Below, one piece after another: positions 20,012 through 30,700 of a stretch of 64,000 nucleotides of DNA. The DNA is from Isochrysis galbana (taxonomy: Eukaryota; Haptophyta; Isochrysidales; Isochrysidaceae). The stretch is taken from assembly GCA_018136815.1 (NCBI GenBank), contig CM030934.1, forward strand, positions 6,145,087 through 6,209,086. Reading direction: 5' to 3'. The position numbers and the translations under genes were made by a program. The notes below the pieces were generated by a model. It was given only the letters and a program-made list of their open reading frames with translations. It ran no database searches and was not told the DNA's origin. Position 1 is the first letter of the stretch, and each line of letters begins with the position of its first letter.

Positions 20012-21437
20012 GCCGTTTCAGCTTGTGCTGGCCATCCAATGGGAGAATCTATACACGTGAAGTATGGATGCCCACTGGCAAGTCCATGTCCTTTGCAGAC
20101 CATCACCAGCTTTCCCTGAGCTTCGGGCTCCCGATGTGATGACGCGAAAAGGTCGAGGTACAATCTGATTCGGGCCCATGAGAAACATGGAAACGATCTA
20201 GGGATGTAGAACATGGAGCATCATGCGGTGGTGCCAATTTTGGTAGTGCGCTTTGCCGCTGTGCGGGTTGTGAGGTGTTATTGTGTTCCGTGCGGTCTTA
20301 CAACGCGGGCGTTATCCCATCCCAATCCTTGAGTAAAAAGATGGACCTCGCATAGGCATAGGCGCATGCGCATGGCACTTCAACTGCATAAATGTTAGGT
20401 TAGGGCGGTCACACAGGGCTTTTTAAGTACCAATATTGGAGGGGTCTACGTTTTTGACCGTCAGTGGAAAGCCCCGGCGAAAGCGGCTCGGAGGGTCTCC
20501 CGGCCTTTTCACTTTTCACTTTTCAGAATCCTCGAGCGAAAAGACGGTACGAAATACGCCGAAGTATCCCGTCTGACACCCCACACACCCTCAGCACACG
20601 CTCTGGCTCTGGCGGCTCACACGAGCCGAACTGGACGTCGCTCCCACCAGAGTGTTGGAGTATCAGTTCGTCAGCTAACGGCGTTCTTGGAGTTTGGAGC
20701 TAATACTAATATCGTCACAGAACGGATATATATCAGCTAATCGGCTCTATCAGCTATCAGCTATCAGCTAATGCACTAGCCATTGCCATTGCCATTGCTC
20801 ATTCATTGCCTCTGAACTAGGGACCTCATCAGCCCATACTCATACCTGTTATCGCCCCGCCTCAACTCACACTAAGCGCAGCATTCAGACTACACTACTC
20901 TCACGAATGACAAATGAGAAAAGAGAAATGACTCAGTCCGAATCAGAATCAGAATCATCATCAGGATCCTCAGGGACCATCTCTAATTCCCATGGTAATG
21001 GTAACACACTAGCACTCCACTCTCCACTCTTCCAAAGAAAACTCAAGCAACAAATTGGTATGCGCCCGAACAACGAACAACCGAACGAACAAGCCTCTCG
21101 CTCGGTCTCGGCGTCGCGCGGTTCCTTCAAACTGTTCGTCGTCCCGGAGGGTGCTCACACTACCTCACAAAGTTCGAGCTCCTCGATGGCTAACGTAGGC
21201 GGCGCGACTCAAGGAACAAATAAAATCTTTGATCTTTGACACCGACACCCAATACCATCACACGGATGCGGTAATATCTGGAGGGTGCGTGTGTGTGAGA
21301 GAGAGCGTGTGTGTGTGAGTGAGGGTGAGTTTGTGTCTATGTGTCGGTGGTACCGTGGTAGCAAATGAAGGCAGGCGACCTCTCGCCTTTGGCGATTTGC
21401 GATTTGCGATTTGCGGTTAGGGAGCGTCAGAGAAGAT
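20012..21437. other. Intergenic region with short repeats
   Basis: It contains a single copy of the AGGGCGGTCAcACAGGG motif at 20402, which recurs at 44.0 kb and at the window end; an AGCTATCAGCTATCAGCTAAT microrepeat near 20752; a GAATCAGAATCAGAATCATC stretch near 20940; and a GTGTGTGAGAGAGAG run near 21290. Small frames (for example 20907-21239) are Ser-rich and unsupported. No gene is called. Confidence 0.45.
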
Positions 21438-21656
21438 CCTAGATGGGAAATACGGTGCAAGGGCCTGGCGCCTGGCGCCTGCAAACAAATACAAATACAA
21501 CCAAATACATATGTATATGTATTTGGCCTCCGGCCAAGTACATTTGAAATACATTCGAGGCCTACTACTACTACCCAGGACACGCTTCAAATACAGCCAA
21601 ATACATATGTATTTGGTCTCTGGCCAAATACGGTAAATACGTATTTCCCATCTAGG
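21438..21656. mobile_element. Small foldback element (MITE-like) with 16-bp perfect TIRs
   Basis: The terminal sequence CCTAGATGGGAAATAC (21438-21453) is exactly repeated in inverted form at 21641-21656. The 219-bp interior holds a nested 20-bp perfect palindrome, CCAAATACATATGTATTTGG (21597-21616), and a related 12-bp-arm foldback at 21501-21526. It has no coding capacity. The flanks read GAT before and GAT after, possibly a 3-bp target duplication. Confidence 0.7.
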
Positions 21657-21949
21657 GATAAGATATTCTTGTTGTGGTTGTGGCAGTATGCAGTATGACC
21701 TTGATCCTTGATGCTGTGGGACCGTGTCGTCATTGGCAACGGAGCCCCTACCCCGCGATGGGGGTGTGTGCGCGGTTGGCGCATGGCTCTCCCATTGTAA
21801 AGCGTGGATGCGTGGTTAGGGATCCTAGCCAGCAAGGTGTTCTACAATGCTCTACTCACTCTAACTCTAGATCTTTAAGTTCCAACGGAGACTGGAGTAG
21901 AGTAGGGTATTCCTATGTACTTTACTTTTAAATGGATGGATACCTGAGT

Positions 21950-22275
21950 GGCCCCGTGCGGGGTTGGGTTGGGGGGGGGCTCTACGGACCGGCCGGAGAG
22001 AGAGAGAGAGGAGGGAGAAGGGAGGGGGGGAGACTGGTGGAGTGCGGGGGGAGAGAGAGATTCAGAGAGGAAAAGACAGGGAGAGAGAGAGGGAGAGGAG
22101 GGAGAGACGGGGGAGGCAGGGACAGAGAGGGAGGGAGAGAGGAGAGAGAGGGAGGGAGGGAGGGAGGGAGGGAGAGGAGGAGGAGAGATAGAGAGAAGAG
22201 AGGGGGGACAGAGAGAGAGAGAGGAGAGAGAGAGGGAGGGAGGGAGGGAGGGAGGCAGGGGGAGAGCCGGCGTGT
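21950..22275 (+). repeat. GA-rich polypurine tract
   Basis: This consists of more than 250 bases of GAGAGG/GGGAGGGA repeats with almost no pyrimidines. It opens Arg/Gly/Glu frames on one strand and Ser/Pro/Leu frames on the other. It ends about 40 bases before the transporter ATG, so it probably lies in that gene's promoter or 5' UTR. Confidence 0.8.
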
Positions 22276-22306
22276 GCTCGAACAGACACGCGTGAGGCGT
22301 GACGCG

Positions 22307-24265
22307 ATGCACCACCATGGGCTGAGCGAGTGGACCGTCGTCTGCTTCACCGTGAATGTCATCATGGGAAGTGGCTTCCTTGACGTGCCTCATGCGATGA
22401 TGGAGTCGGGCTTTGTGCTCGGTGTGATCACATTAGTGGGTGTGACGGTGCTCCAGTGGCTTGCTGCGTGTATGCTCGCTGAGGTGGTCGCACGGTCGCA
22501 CGCCCTACTCTCCAGGCGCAGCTTCGACGTGTCGCCAGTGCTCCAGCCGCTCGCGAAGAGAGAAGCAGAGTCAGCGAGCAAGGAGAACATTGGGGCGTGG
22601 GCGCTTGGCCTGCCCCTTCTGAATGTACCCGCTGAGACCTCCTTCGAGATTATGGCGTTGTGTCGCCTGCACCTCGGCAGGGTAATCGAGGCAATAATTG
22701 GCTTCTTCGTATTTCTGTACCTTCTTGGTACGCTCTGGTCATATGCCGATGTCTTCGCCTCGGCACTTGCGTCAGCAGTGCCATTGTATGGGATAAACGA
22801 TGAGAAGACATGTGCGGTCTATTCCGACGCGCAAGACGGCGGCGAGCCCGCTGTCACAACAGATCCCGAATGCCTGCTACTCTATTATGGTTGGTGCGGT
22901 GTATTTGCGATCGCCATGGCCTTTCTCTGCGTCTTCGAGCTTGAGGAACAAGTCTCATTCCAAGTGTGCTATGCTAGCACATTGAACCTACGCCTTCCAG
23001 CATGCCCACTGCTCTCTCGGACCATGACCTGACGCTCCCGCGGTAAGTGTACAGGTGTTCATGACGTTTGTTCGAGTGGCGGTCATCTGCGTCATGGTCG
23101 GGACCATTCTGCTTTCCAGCGACCCTAAGCAAGACTTTGGTCTCGAGTCACATCCTGCGAGTGGAATCCCATTCGTTCGCCCCGTGGGTCTAGCGGAGAT
23201 GCTCCCCGTCGCAATCTTTTGCCAGAATGTTCAGATCGGAGTGCCTGCATTGTTGCAACCGCTTGCTCACACGCGCTCCTTTTCAAGAGTATTCGGAATC
23301 GCACTAAGCCTGTGCCTCATTATGTGAGAAGCCTCGAGATCCATTATGCCACACACACGCGACACTTGTGCAGGCCACGCGGGATCGGCTTGGTCATCAT
23401 CAGTCCCTTCGCCCCATCCGCCTGACTTAACAGGTATCTTGCTCTCGCCATCACCACTGCCGGCTTCTTTGGCACTGACACCGATCCTTCTTGCAATATC
23501 AATTGGCGAAAGTATCAGCCAAGGGAGATAGCCGTTGCCATCGAACTTTTCCCGGCGATTGATACCTTTACAGTATTTCCCCTCAACGCGATCTTCCTCT
23601 CGAACAACCTGCTCTCCATCCTGCTCGGCGAGAGGTGGCACGCGATGCAGGTATGCAGCTCCCGCTGATCTACTCTCCTTTTCCATCTTCCTTTACGTGG
23701 TGTGTCATGCACATGCTTCTCTCTATGCTTCCCTCACAACGTGTGCTCTTTGCCCTATGCCCTGCGAGAACTCCCTCTATTTTCCTTTAATTCCCGTTCC
23801 GTTTGGCAGGTTCCTCGGTGGATGGGCTTCGTCTCTCGCCTAGCGTGCTCCCTTCCCCCAATCATACTCGCTGCGGCTTATCCTTCCCTCTCGGGCACTC
23901 TTGACTTCACGGGCATCGTCGCCGTCATACTCCCGTTTATCGTGACCCCGATGCTACATCGGCAGTCGTTGAATAAATGCCTACATGTGTGGACATCCGC
24001 CCAGGTGAGAGTGAGGAGGAGGGCGACCTAGCTTGTGACCCTGCTTCGTGGGTATGAATGTATAGGAAACGCGGCGGGCGGGATGGCCAATTGTTTGATT
24101 CCCGCCCGTGCAAATACTCCCTTGTGCCAGATGGAGGAAGCCGAGGCGCAAGGGGGTTTTCGCTCGATGGTTAGCGCTCCATCGCGGGTCTTGGCCTTCG
24201 GTATCGGAGGCGTTGTTCTGCTGGGCGTGTGCTTGTTTTTTCAGATCACAACCGCTGACGATTAA
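22307..24265 (+). CDS. Amino-acid/auxin permease-type transporter, five exons
   Basis: Exons are 22307-22963, 23055-23323, 23434-23650, 23810-24004 and 24131-24265; introns are 91, 110, 159 and 126 nt, all GT-AG with exact frame, giving about 490 residues. The start MHHHGLSEW leads into TM1 with the AAAP-type signature (VNVIMGSGFLDVPHAMMESG). Hydrophobic spans follow in every exon: VITLVGVTVLQWLAACML, VIEAIIGFFVFLYLLGTLWS, VFAIAMAFLCVF, VRVAVICVMVGTILL, then others, ending with VLAFGIGGVVLLGVCLFF just before the stop. About 11 TM segments are expected, matching the family. It should move neutral amino acids across the plasma or vacuolar membrane by proton or sodium coupling; the substrate cannot be read from the sequence. 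The last acceptor (24130) is the least certain. A long polypurine tract precedes the ATG. Confidence 0.75.
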
Positions 24266-25783
24266 GCGACCCCGCAGCCGGCTCGGCGCGGAAGCTCCTC
24301 GCGGTGGATTTCCTAGATTTTGCGCCAAAGGATTTTTGGTGGACCTGGAGCTGTTGAAGCTCAAGCCCCCCACACAAATGGACGGACGTGGGAATGTGAT
24401 ACGTACTTATCCCCGAAGACTGTGCCCGATGTACCATGGTGCTAATCTAGGACGAGTTATTGTCACGGGCTCGTCGCCACGGAAGTACTCGCTCTCCCTA
24501 GCTTCCCACACAAGAGGATCCTCGAAACCTAGCACTAGCGAGTTCGACAAAGAGCTAGAGGAAGCGTGAGGGGCGAATGAGGCACGGCCATAATGGATAT
24601 TAGGCGGCGTGCTCCTATGCTGCTACATGACGTACGCCGCGTGAGGGGCGGATGCGGCACGGCCATAATGGATATTAGGCGGTGTGCTCCTATGCTGCTA
24701 CACGACGTATGCCGTGCGGGGCACACACCAATGATGCTCAGGAAGCAACACCCAACTAGCAATTCTGAGTCCAAGGTCTAAAGGTCTTGTTAAGGTTGAG
24801 GAATATGGCCCGCTGTCGCGCTGTTGCTACATGTCCGTTGTCCGCGCATTAGTATCTTGTCGGGATCCTCTACCTCTACGCTGATTGCATTGCATTCTGT
24901 ATATGTATATATCTGTTAAGCGGCGAAGCTCCTTGGGAGGTACTGCATGTTGCAGTTGCTGCCTCGAGCGAGAATGTTCACAATACATAGAACGTCAATG
25001 TACCGCGTAATTAATGGAGCTTAGAGCGCACTCATACGGTCGCGTAGCGCCTTCAAAGGTGCATTCAAGCCGCCGTTAACGAGGTAGCCGACGTTCTAAT
25101 CGAAAGTCTTGCTCACGGCGCGAGGACCACAATGGAGGGGGCGTGCGCACGCTATCGCGCTGGCTGCCAAGGAGCAGGCAGGGCGGCAACAAAAAGCAGT
25201 GTGGTCATGACAGTCAGAGAGTCAGCAGATGCTAGAGTGATAGGGGCAGAACCTAGGATACCTGGGGGCACTAGGGATTAGGGATCTCACGAAGATACCC
25301 CTGGGGCACGGTGATTCTACAACGCTCACAACACGCACAAACACTTACATATATCATCCCACCGCGGTTAGGGCCAGGCAAGAGTTGCCGGCAACTTTTC
25401 GAGCAACTTTGGGGTGTTTGAGCGTGCGAGCAACTCCGAGCATCTTTACCCCTAGAAGAGCAACCTCGAGCAACTTTGAGCAACTTACCGAGCAACTTAT
25501 ACCCCTTATTGCTCAGCTATCGTTAAAGAGCACTCCCGGGGGCGGGAGGGGTGGGGGCCGCGCGGGAGCTTGGGGACGTGGGGAGGGGAATAAGTAGGAA
25601 AAGGGCGGGGGGCAGGGGGCAGCAGGGGGCGGGCGGCGGTGGGGCAAGTGCGGCACTTGCTCGGCACTGCAGGACTACGTATGTTAAAGAACGAGGCCAA
25701 AGAGCTAAAGAAAGATAGAGGGCCAGGTCGATTCGCTCAGCACCCCCACCCCTCCTCTCCTGCCGCGCCGACGCGCCGCCGAC
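24266..25783. other. Intergenic region with a 75-bp tandem duplication
   Basis: Positions 24564-24713 are two direct 75-bp copies (GCGTGAGGGGCG..., about 90% identical). Near 25395-25495 there is a run of GAGCAACTT units. No gene with family support is seen; the frames at 24108-24569 and 25271-25597 are weak. Confidence 0.5.
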
Positions 25784-26078
25784 ATGCGGCGCATCGTTGA
25801 CTACGACGACAGCGAGAGCAGCAGCGACGTGGACGAGTTGCTCGCGTCCATTGTGCGCTCCGCCACTGATGGCGGCAGGCAAGAGCCGCGGCGCGTAGCG
25901 AACGAGCACGACGAGACGGAGACGGCGTTTCGTGTGCCGTGCGTTCAACCCCGCATTTGGGCCACACAATGTCGACTCTGCTTGGATTCACGAGCTCAGC
26001 CTTCTCAAGCCATTCGCCCACGTGCAAAATATCGAACTCAACTTAGAGCGTGAGCTGCCGCGGTATGCAGCTGCTGCG
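25784..26078 (+). pseudogene. Unrecognised ORF start, possibly a transposase remnant
   Basis: An ATG begins MRRIVDYDDSESSSDVDELL, a sensible acidic N-terminus, and stays open to 26053. From about 25930 a second frame looks more protein-like (NIELNLERELPRYAAAAR), which resembles hAT-transposase N-terminal spacing, but the similarity is weak. Either a frameshift or a short intron separates the parts. Around 26080 the sequence turns into the repeat family shared with 0.72-1.0 kb, so the gene is broken there. Confidence 0.25.
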
Positions 26079-27139
26079 AGGGGTTTCTGTCAGAGCAAGG
26101 CTGATCTCACTCTTGGAGATTGCCTGCGAGGGCGCGCCGGCAGCTAGCGCGGAACGCGGTTCTTGTGGGGAGCTCATGGAGCTTTCCTCGGGGGTGACTA
26201 CGGGCATGGTGATCGACGCACGACGCACGACGCACGCACGGAGCACGGTGGGCGCGGAAGTGCGAAAGGAGGCTTGTGGGAGGTGGTGGCAGGCGACTGG
26301 GGGTGGCTCAGGCGCGTGCTTGACTTGTATTGACTCGTTGACTCGGGGTATAGACTCGGGAACTCGGGGGGACTCGCTTGGGAACACGGTGGGACTCGAC
26401 GAAGTTGCTACAAAAACACCCACAAGAAACCCAAAAACCAAAGTCCTTGGGCTCAGAAAACTAACGTAAACACTCCGCAATCATACGATAAACAAACCCT
26501 CCCCGTGCGACAAAGGCTGAGGTCGCGATCGCTCGTCATGCGCGAAGAAATACGGAAAGAGAGCGCAAAACTACGCAAACGAAGGGTTCAAACTATCGTT
26601 AAAGTGAAAACTCGTCCGCTGAAGCCAACGCGGAGGGTCGAGGAGAGGTCCAAACTCGCGCGGGGGAAGAAGGCGATGTGCAGAGAGACCTTCTAGACAA
26701 GCGACGAGCAAGGGGCGACGAAACAAGACGCGAGACGCGGGGCGCGTGCCATTCGTTCTTCCTTTCTTTCACCGAAAACGCGGCGAAACTAACGTTAAAC
26801 ATCGGTACCCCCTCCGCGAGAATCGCGAAGAAGAACGGACGAGATGGAGGCAATCATCGAAGGAATCGCGAGAGGAATCGAAGCGAGGGGGGGGGAACAG
26901 CGCGCGCGGGGGGGGGGAACGAACGACGGCCGGAGGAAACGAACCGCGCGCGGAGGAGAAGAACCTCGCGCGGGGGGGGGGAATAATATAACGGCCGGAG
27001 GCGACGGATGGCACGCCGAGAGGAAGAACCTGCCGCGGGGGGCGAGGGACCGAGGGCACGGCGGGGCAGCGTGGGAGGGCGCGAGGGTGATCTCGGAGCG
27101 AGATCGCGTCCTTTCCCTCGCGGAGCGCAGAGAGACCCC
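26079..27139. repeat. Repeat DNA flanking the gypsy element; possibly part of its LTR
   Basis: The first half shares GCTAGCGCGG, CGGTTC and GACTCG blocks with 0.72-1.0 kb. The second half is purine-rich with G-runs (26885-26990). It lies just outside the certain part of the minus-strand LTR ending at 27497, and the outer LTR boundary could fall anywhere here. Confidence 0.4.
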
Positions 27140-27497
27140 CACGGAACATCCTGGGACCGGAGAATGTTTTGGACGAAACTTCCCTCCGTCGGCCGAGGAG
27201 AGGAGGACGGAGAGAGAGAGAGAGAGAGTCTCGCAGAGCAACTGCGGAACGAGAAGTCGAAGTCATGCCGGTTTATTACCTTAAACGAGCCAACAATTAT
27301 AGTAACAGCAAAAACAAAATTCGAATCGCAAATTTCGAGACCAAAATCTGCAAACCTGGACTTGAGACCATGGGGAATCCGAATCTGTGTGTCTTGTGCG
27401 TCAGTGGCAACACGGGGAACTGTTCAATTGTAATTGTGAGCGCGTACCTTACACGAATATTCATGCCTACAGCCTTCAGATGGGCAGGAATACAACA
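27140..27497 (-). repeat. 3' LTR of the Ty3/gypsy element (inner part)
   Basis: On the minus strand the LTR starts TGTTGTATTCCTGCCCATC at 27497. It is preceded directly by a GGGGGG polypurine primer (27503-27498) and lies 265 bp after the polyprotein stop. About 340 bp match, at high identity, a second copy at 42392-42740 read on the plus strand. The far LTR end is not defined, because similarity between the copies fades beyond about 27140. Confidence 0.75.
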
Positions 27498-27761
27498 CCC
27501 CCCGACTTAAATCGAGACGTCTCCCGATGTCGAGCCAAGAGAGTTCATTTAACCATACGAGACGAGAGACTTAGAAGAGGAGGATTAACCCATGGATCCA
27601 AAGCGAGCACAAAATCGGCAGCTTAGCGCGGCGGCCCCCGATTTCGTACGCCACGTCCTACCACGTTCTCCCTTTTACAGGAGTTTTGCTCGGGCAGTTG
27701 CGCTGGGTCAGGCGCTGACGCGACGCTAATCATCCACTTCCGGTCGACTTAGCACTTAGCG

Positions 27762-30700
27762 CTACGAACGTGAACGAGAACGGGTACGACTTGAAGGCAG
27801 ATCAGGAGGAATACGATTTGACTCTTGAACTCGACGTGGAACTTGATTAGACTGGGGACTTGAACTTGGACTTGAAGAGGAGTCTACAGCGGAGTGAGCT
27901 TGGGGTTGAACCGGACGGCGGTCGAAAGTGGTGTCGTACGACTCAACTAGATCAGCACAACGCCGAAGCAACTCAATTCGAGACTCCCAAGTAGCTTCAG
28001 AACGAGGATAGCCGCGCCATTTGACGAGATACTTGAATGAAACTCCATCGCCCTTGCGATCGAGTAACTCTTCGACCAAATACTCATCTCCAGCGAGCGG
28101 AGACGAATCGGTGACGGTAAAGTATGGACGAAGATTGGAAATGTGAACTTCATCCTTGACTTGACGATTTTCGAGATCGCGTAGACGGTATCGAGTGGCC
28201 GAGATGGCTTCTTCTACTCGGTAAGGACCGGAGTAGAGGTATTGAAGTTTGTTGGCGTGGCCAGGGATTCGACGACAAACTCTGTCTCCTTGTTTGAAGG
28301 TAACACCGAGTTTAGACTTTTGAGAGGCGGAGCGCATCGATTCACGTTGGGCTTCTTGAGTACTTTCGAGGGCGGAACGCCACGACTCGAGAAGCTTCTT
28401 ATTGAGCTCGGTGGCGTAAGTGACGGCATCGGACGGAGGCCTAGATGGAAGCAACTCAAGAACAGGAGCAGGGTCAGCAAGTTGAGCTGGAAGACGAAGC
28501 TCCCGACCAAACAAGATAGCCGCGGGTGACTTGGGTACGACGCGACCGGCGGTCGCTCGCATAGACATGAGAAGAAACGGAAGGTGATCGACCCAATGGG
28601 CGCCGCCTTCATTGGAGACTCGAGTCATCGTGAGGAGAGTTTGTTGAGCTCTTTCTACTAGCCCTACGCCTTCGTGGCGATAGGCTTCAGTAGTGCTCAA
28701 GTCCGTGCCGGTCGCTTTGAGAATTAGGTCCACTAATCGAGAGCAAAGATTCGAGCCGGCGTCGGTTCGAAGTTGGCGAGGGACTCCATAACGAGATACG
28801 ATGAGACGCATGAAGACGTCTAGACATTTCGAGGACGAGGGGTTACCGTTGCAAGGCTCAGCTTCAATCCAACGAGAGAGAGAATCGACGAAAACAATCA
28901 GCTTGTCAAAACCGGAGCGGCCGGATACGAAATCGTGAGTGGGCGCCATCGAAAGAATATCGCAATAGACGACGTCGAAAGGATAAGATCCGATGGAAAG
29001 ACCGGATGGATGGGCGAGCGGTCGCGGTAACGGTTTGCCAAGAGTGCATTCATGGCACTCTCGAACGTATTCCGATACAGAGGCGGACAAGCCAGGCCAG
29101 TACACTCGAGTACGAAGTAGGGTAGACATCCGTGTCGCACCGGGGTGACCAAGGTGGTCATGGTAGGCGCGGAGGTATGTGTCACGAAGGGACTCCGGAA
29201 TGTATAAACGAAGAGGAGCCTCTTCCGCTTCTGAGGAGCGGTAGTAGAGTAGGCCATCGCGAAGGAGGAATCGGGAACTTTTCTTCGACGACGAGCTAGA
29301 GTCAATCGAAGAGGAAGCTTTCGGAAGGATCGACTCGACTTCAGAAAGGATCGAGCTGGCGAGATCGTCGGTAGAGAGCGCTTGACGTAATTCGTCGGCA
29401 TGAGGCACGCCCACATCGAGATACGAGGAGGTAATCGACTCCGAAGATTCCGATGCTTGACGAGCGAGCCTATCGCTTGCTTGTTGGCGGCGAGCGGTGA
29501 GGGTGGATGAAGTAACCGCGGCGGCGACTATGTCGTGAATTTCAGAAGAATCGAAAGAATGGGCGTCACTCTCCTCGAGATGGAGAGGATCGTGATCAGG
29601 CTCGAGAGCAACTAAGCGGGATAAGCCGTCGGCGTCCCAGTGAGTGACTCCAGGTTTGTGCACGACGTCGAATCTATATTCGGCTAGCTTTAGGACCCAT
29701 CGCATGAGGCGCGAGGCTGGACCACCGGTGACTTGATCTTTCATCGTGTGAAGCCAGCGCAAAGCTGAATGGTCTACGACGAGGGTGAAGTGGCGACCCC
29801 AAAGATAAGGCCTCCAATTTCGGATCGATTCTAGCGCTGCTAGAAGTTCGATTTCAGTGACTGTCCAATGGCGCTCAGCCGGACTCAAGCTACGACCGTA
29901 GTATGCAACGACGCGCTCTCTCCCTTCGTCGTCTTTTTGGGCGAGGACGCCGGCGATGCCGAGCTTGCTAGCACCGTCGGTTTTAACGAGGAAAGGACGG
30001 TCGTCTCGAGGAGGTGCAAGTAGATCTTCGATAGCCTGTCGACAGGCTTCTGTTTGCGACTCGACCGGGACGTCGCACCCTTTCCGCGTGAGAGCGGTTA
30101 ACGGCGCCGCACGGATCGCAAAACGACGGATGAAACGGCGGTAGTAGGAGCACAATCCAAGGAACGAACGGACGGCTTCGATCGAGTTGATTTGGGTTGG
30201 GTCGATTTTCGAGACAGCTTCCACTTTCTTGGGATCCATCCGAAGACCTTCACGCGAAACAACGTGGCCGAGATATTCAGCCGAGGTGGCAAAGAAAACG
30301 CATTTCGACATCTTGCAAGTGAGGCCCGCCCAGATGAGACGTTCCAAGACAAGATCAAGACGGTGTAACATTTGTTGGAATGACGACTCTTCCCTGGCCT
30401 GCAGCGAGTCACCGACACCTGTCGACCAGGCGCCGACATCATCCAAGTATGGCATACAAATCTCCCATGCCAGCCCACCGAGAACGGCGTCCATGAGGCG
30501 GCACATATACGAGGGACCGGATTGAACACCGAAAGGCAAGTAATTGAACTCGTACTTGCCGCGATGAGTAGTGAACGCGGTGATATGTTTATCGGATTCT
30601 TTGATCGGTATACCCCAGAAACCAGATGCCAGGTCCAGGGTGCAAAGGAATAGAGAATCGAGGTTGCCTTGACCGGACGACAATCGGTCGATGGCTTCTA

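Noticed and set aside
21950-22300. Long Arg/Glu-rich and Ser/Pro-rich ORFs on opposite strands
   Set aside because: They are products of the GA-rich tract; only the frame from ATG 22307 has family content.
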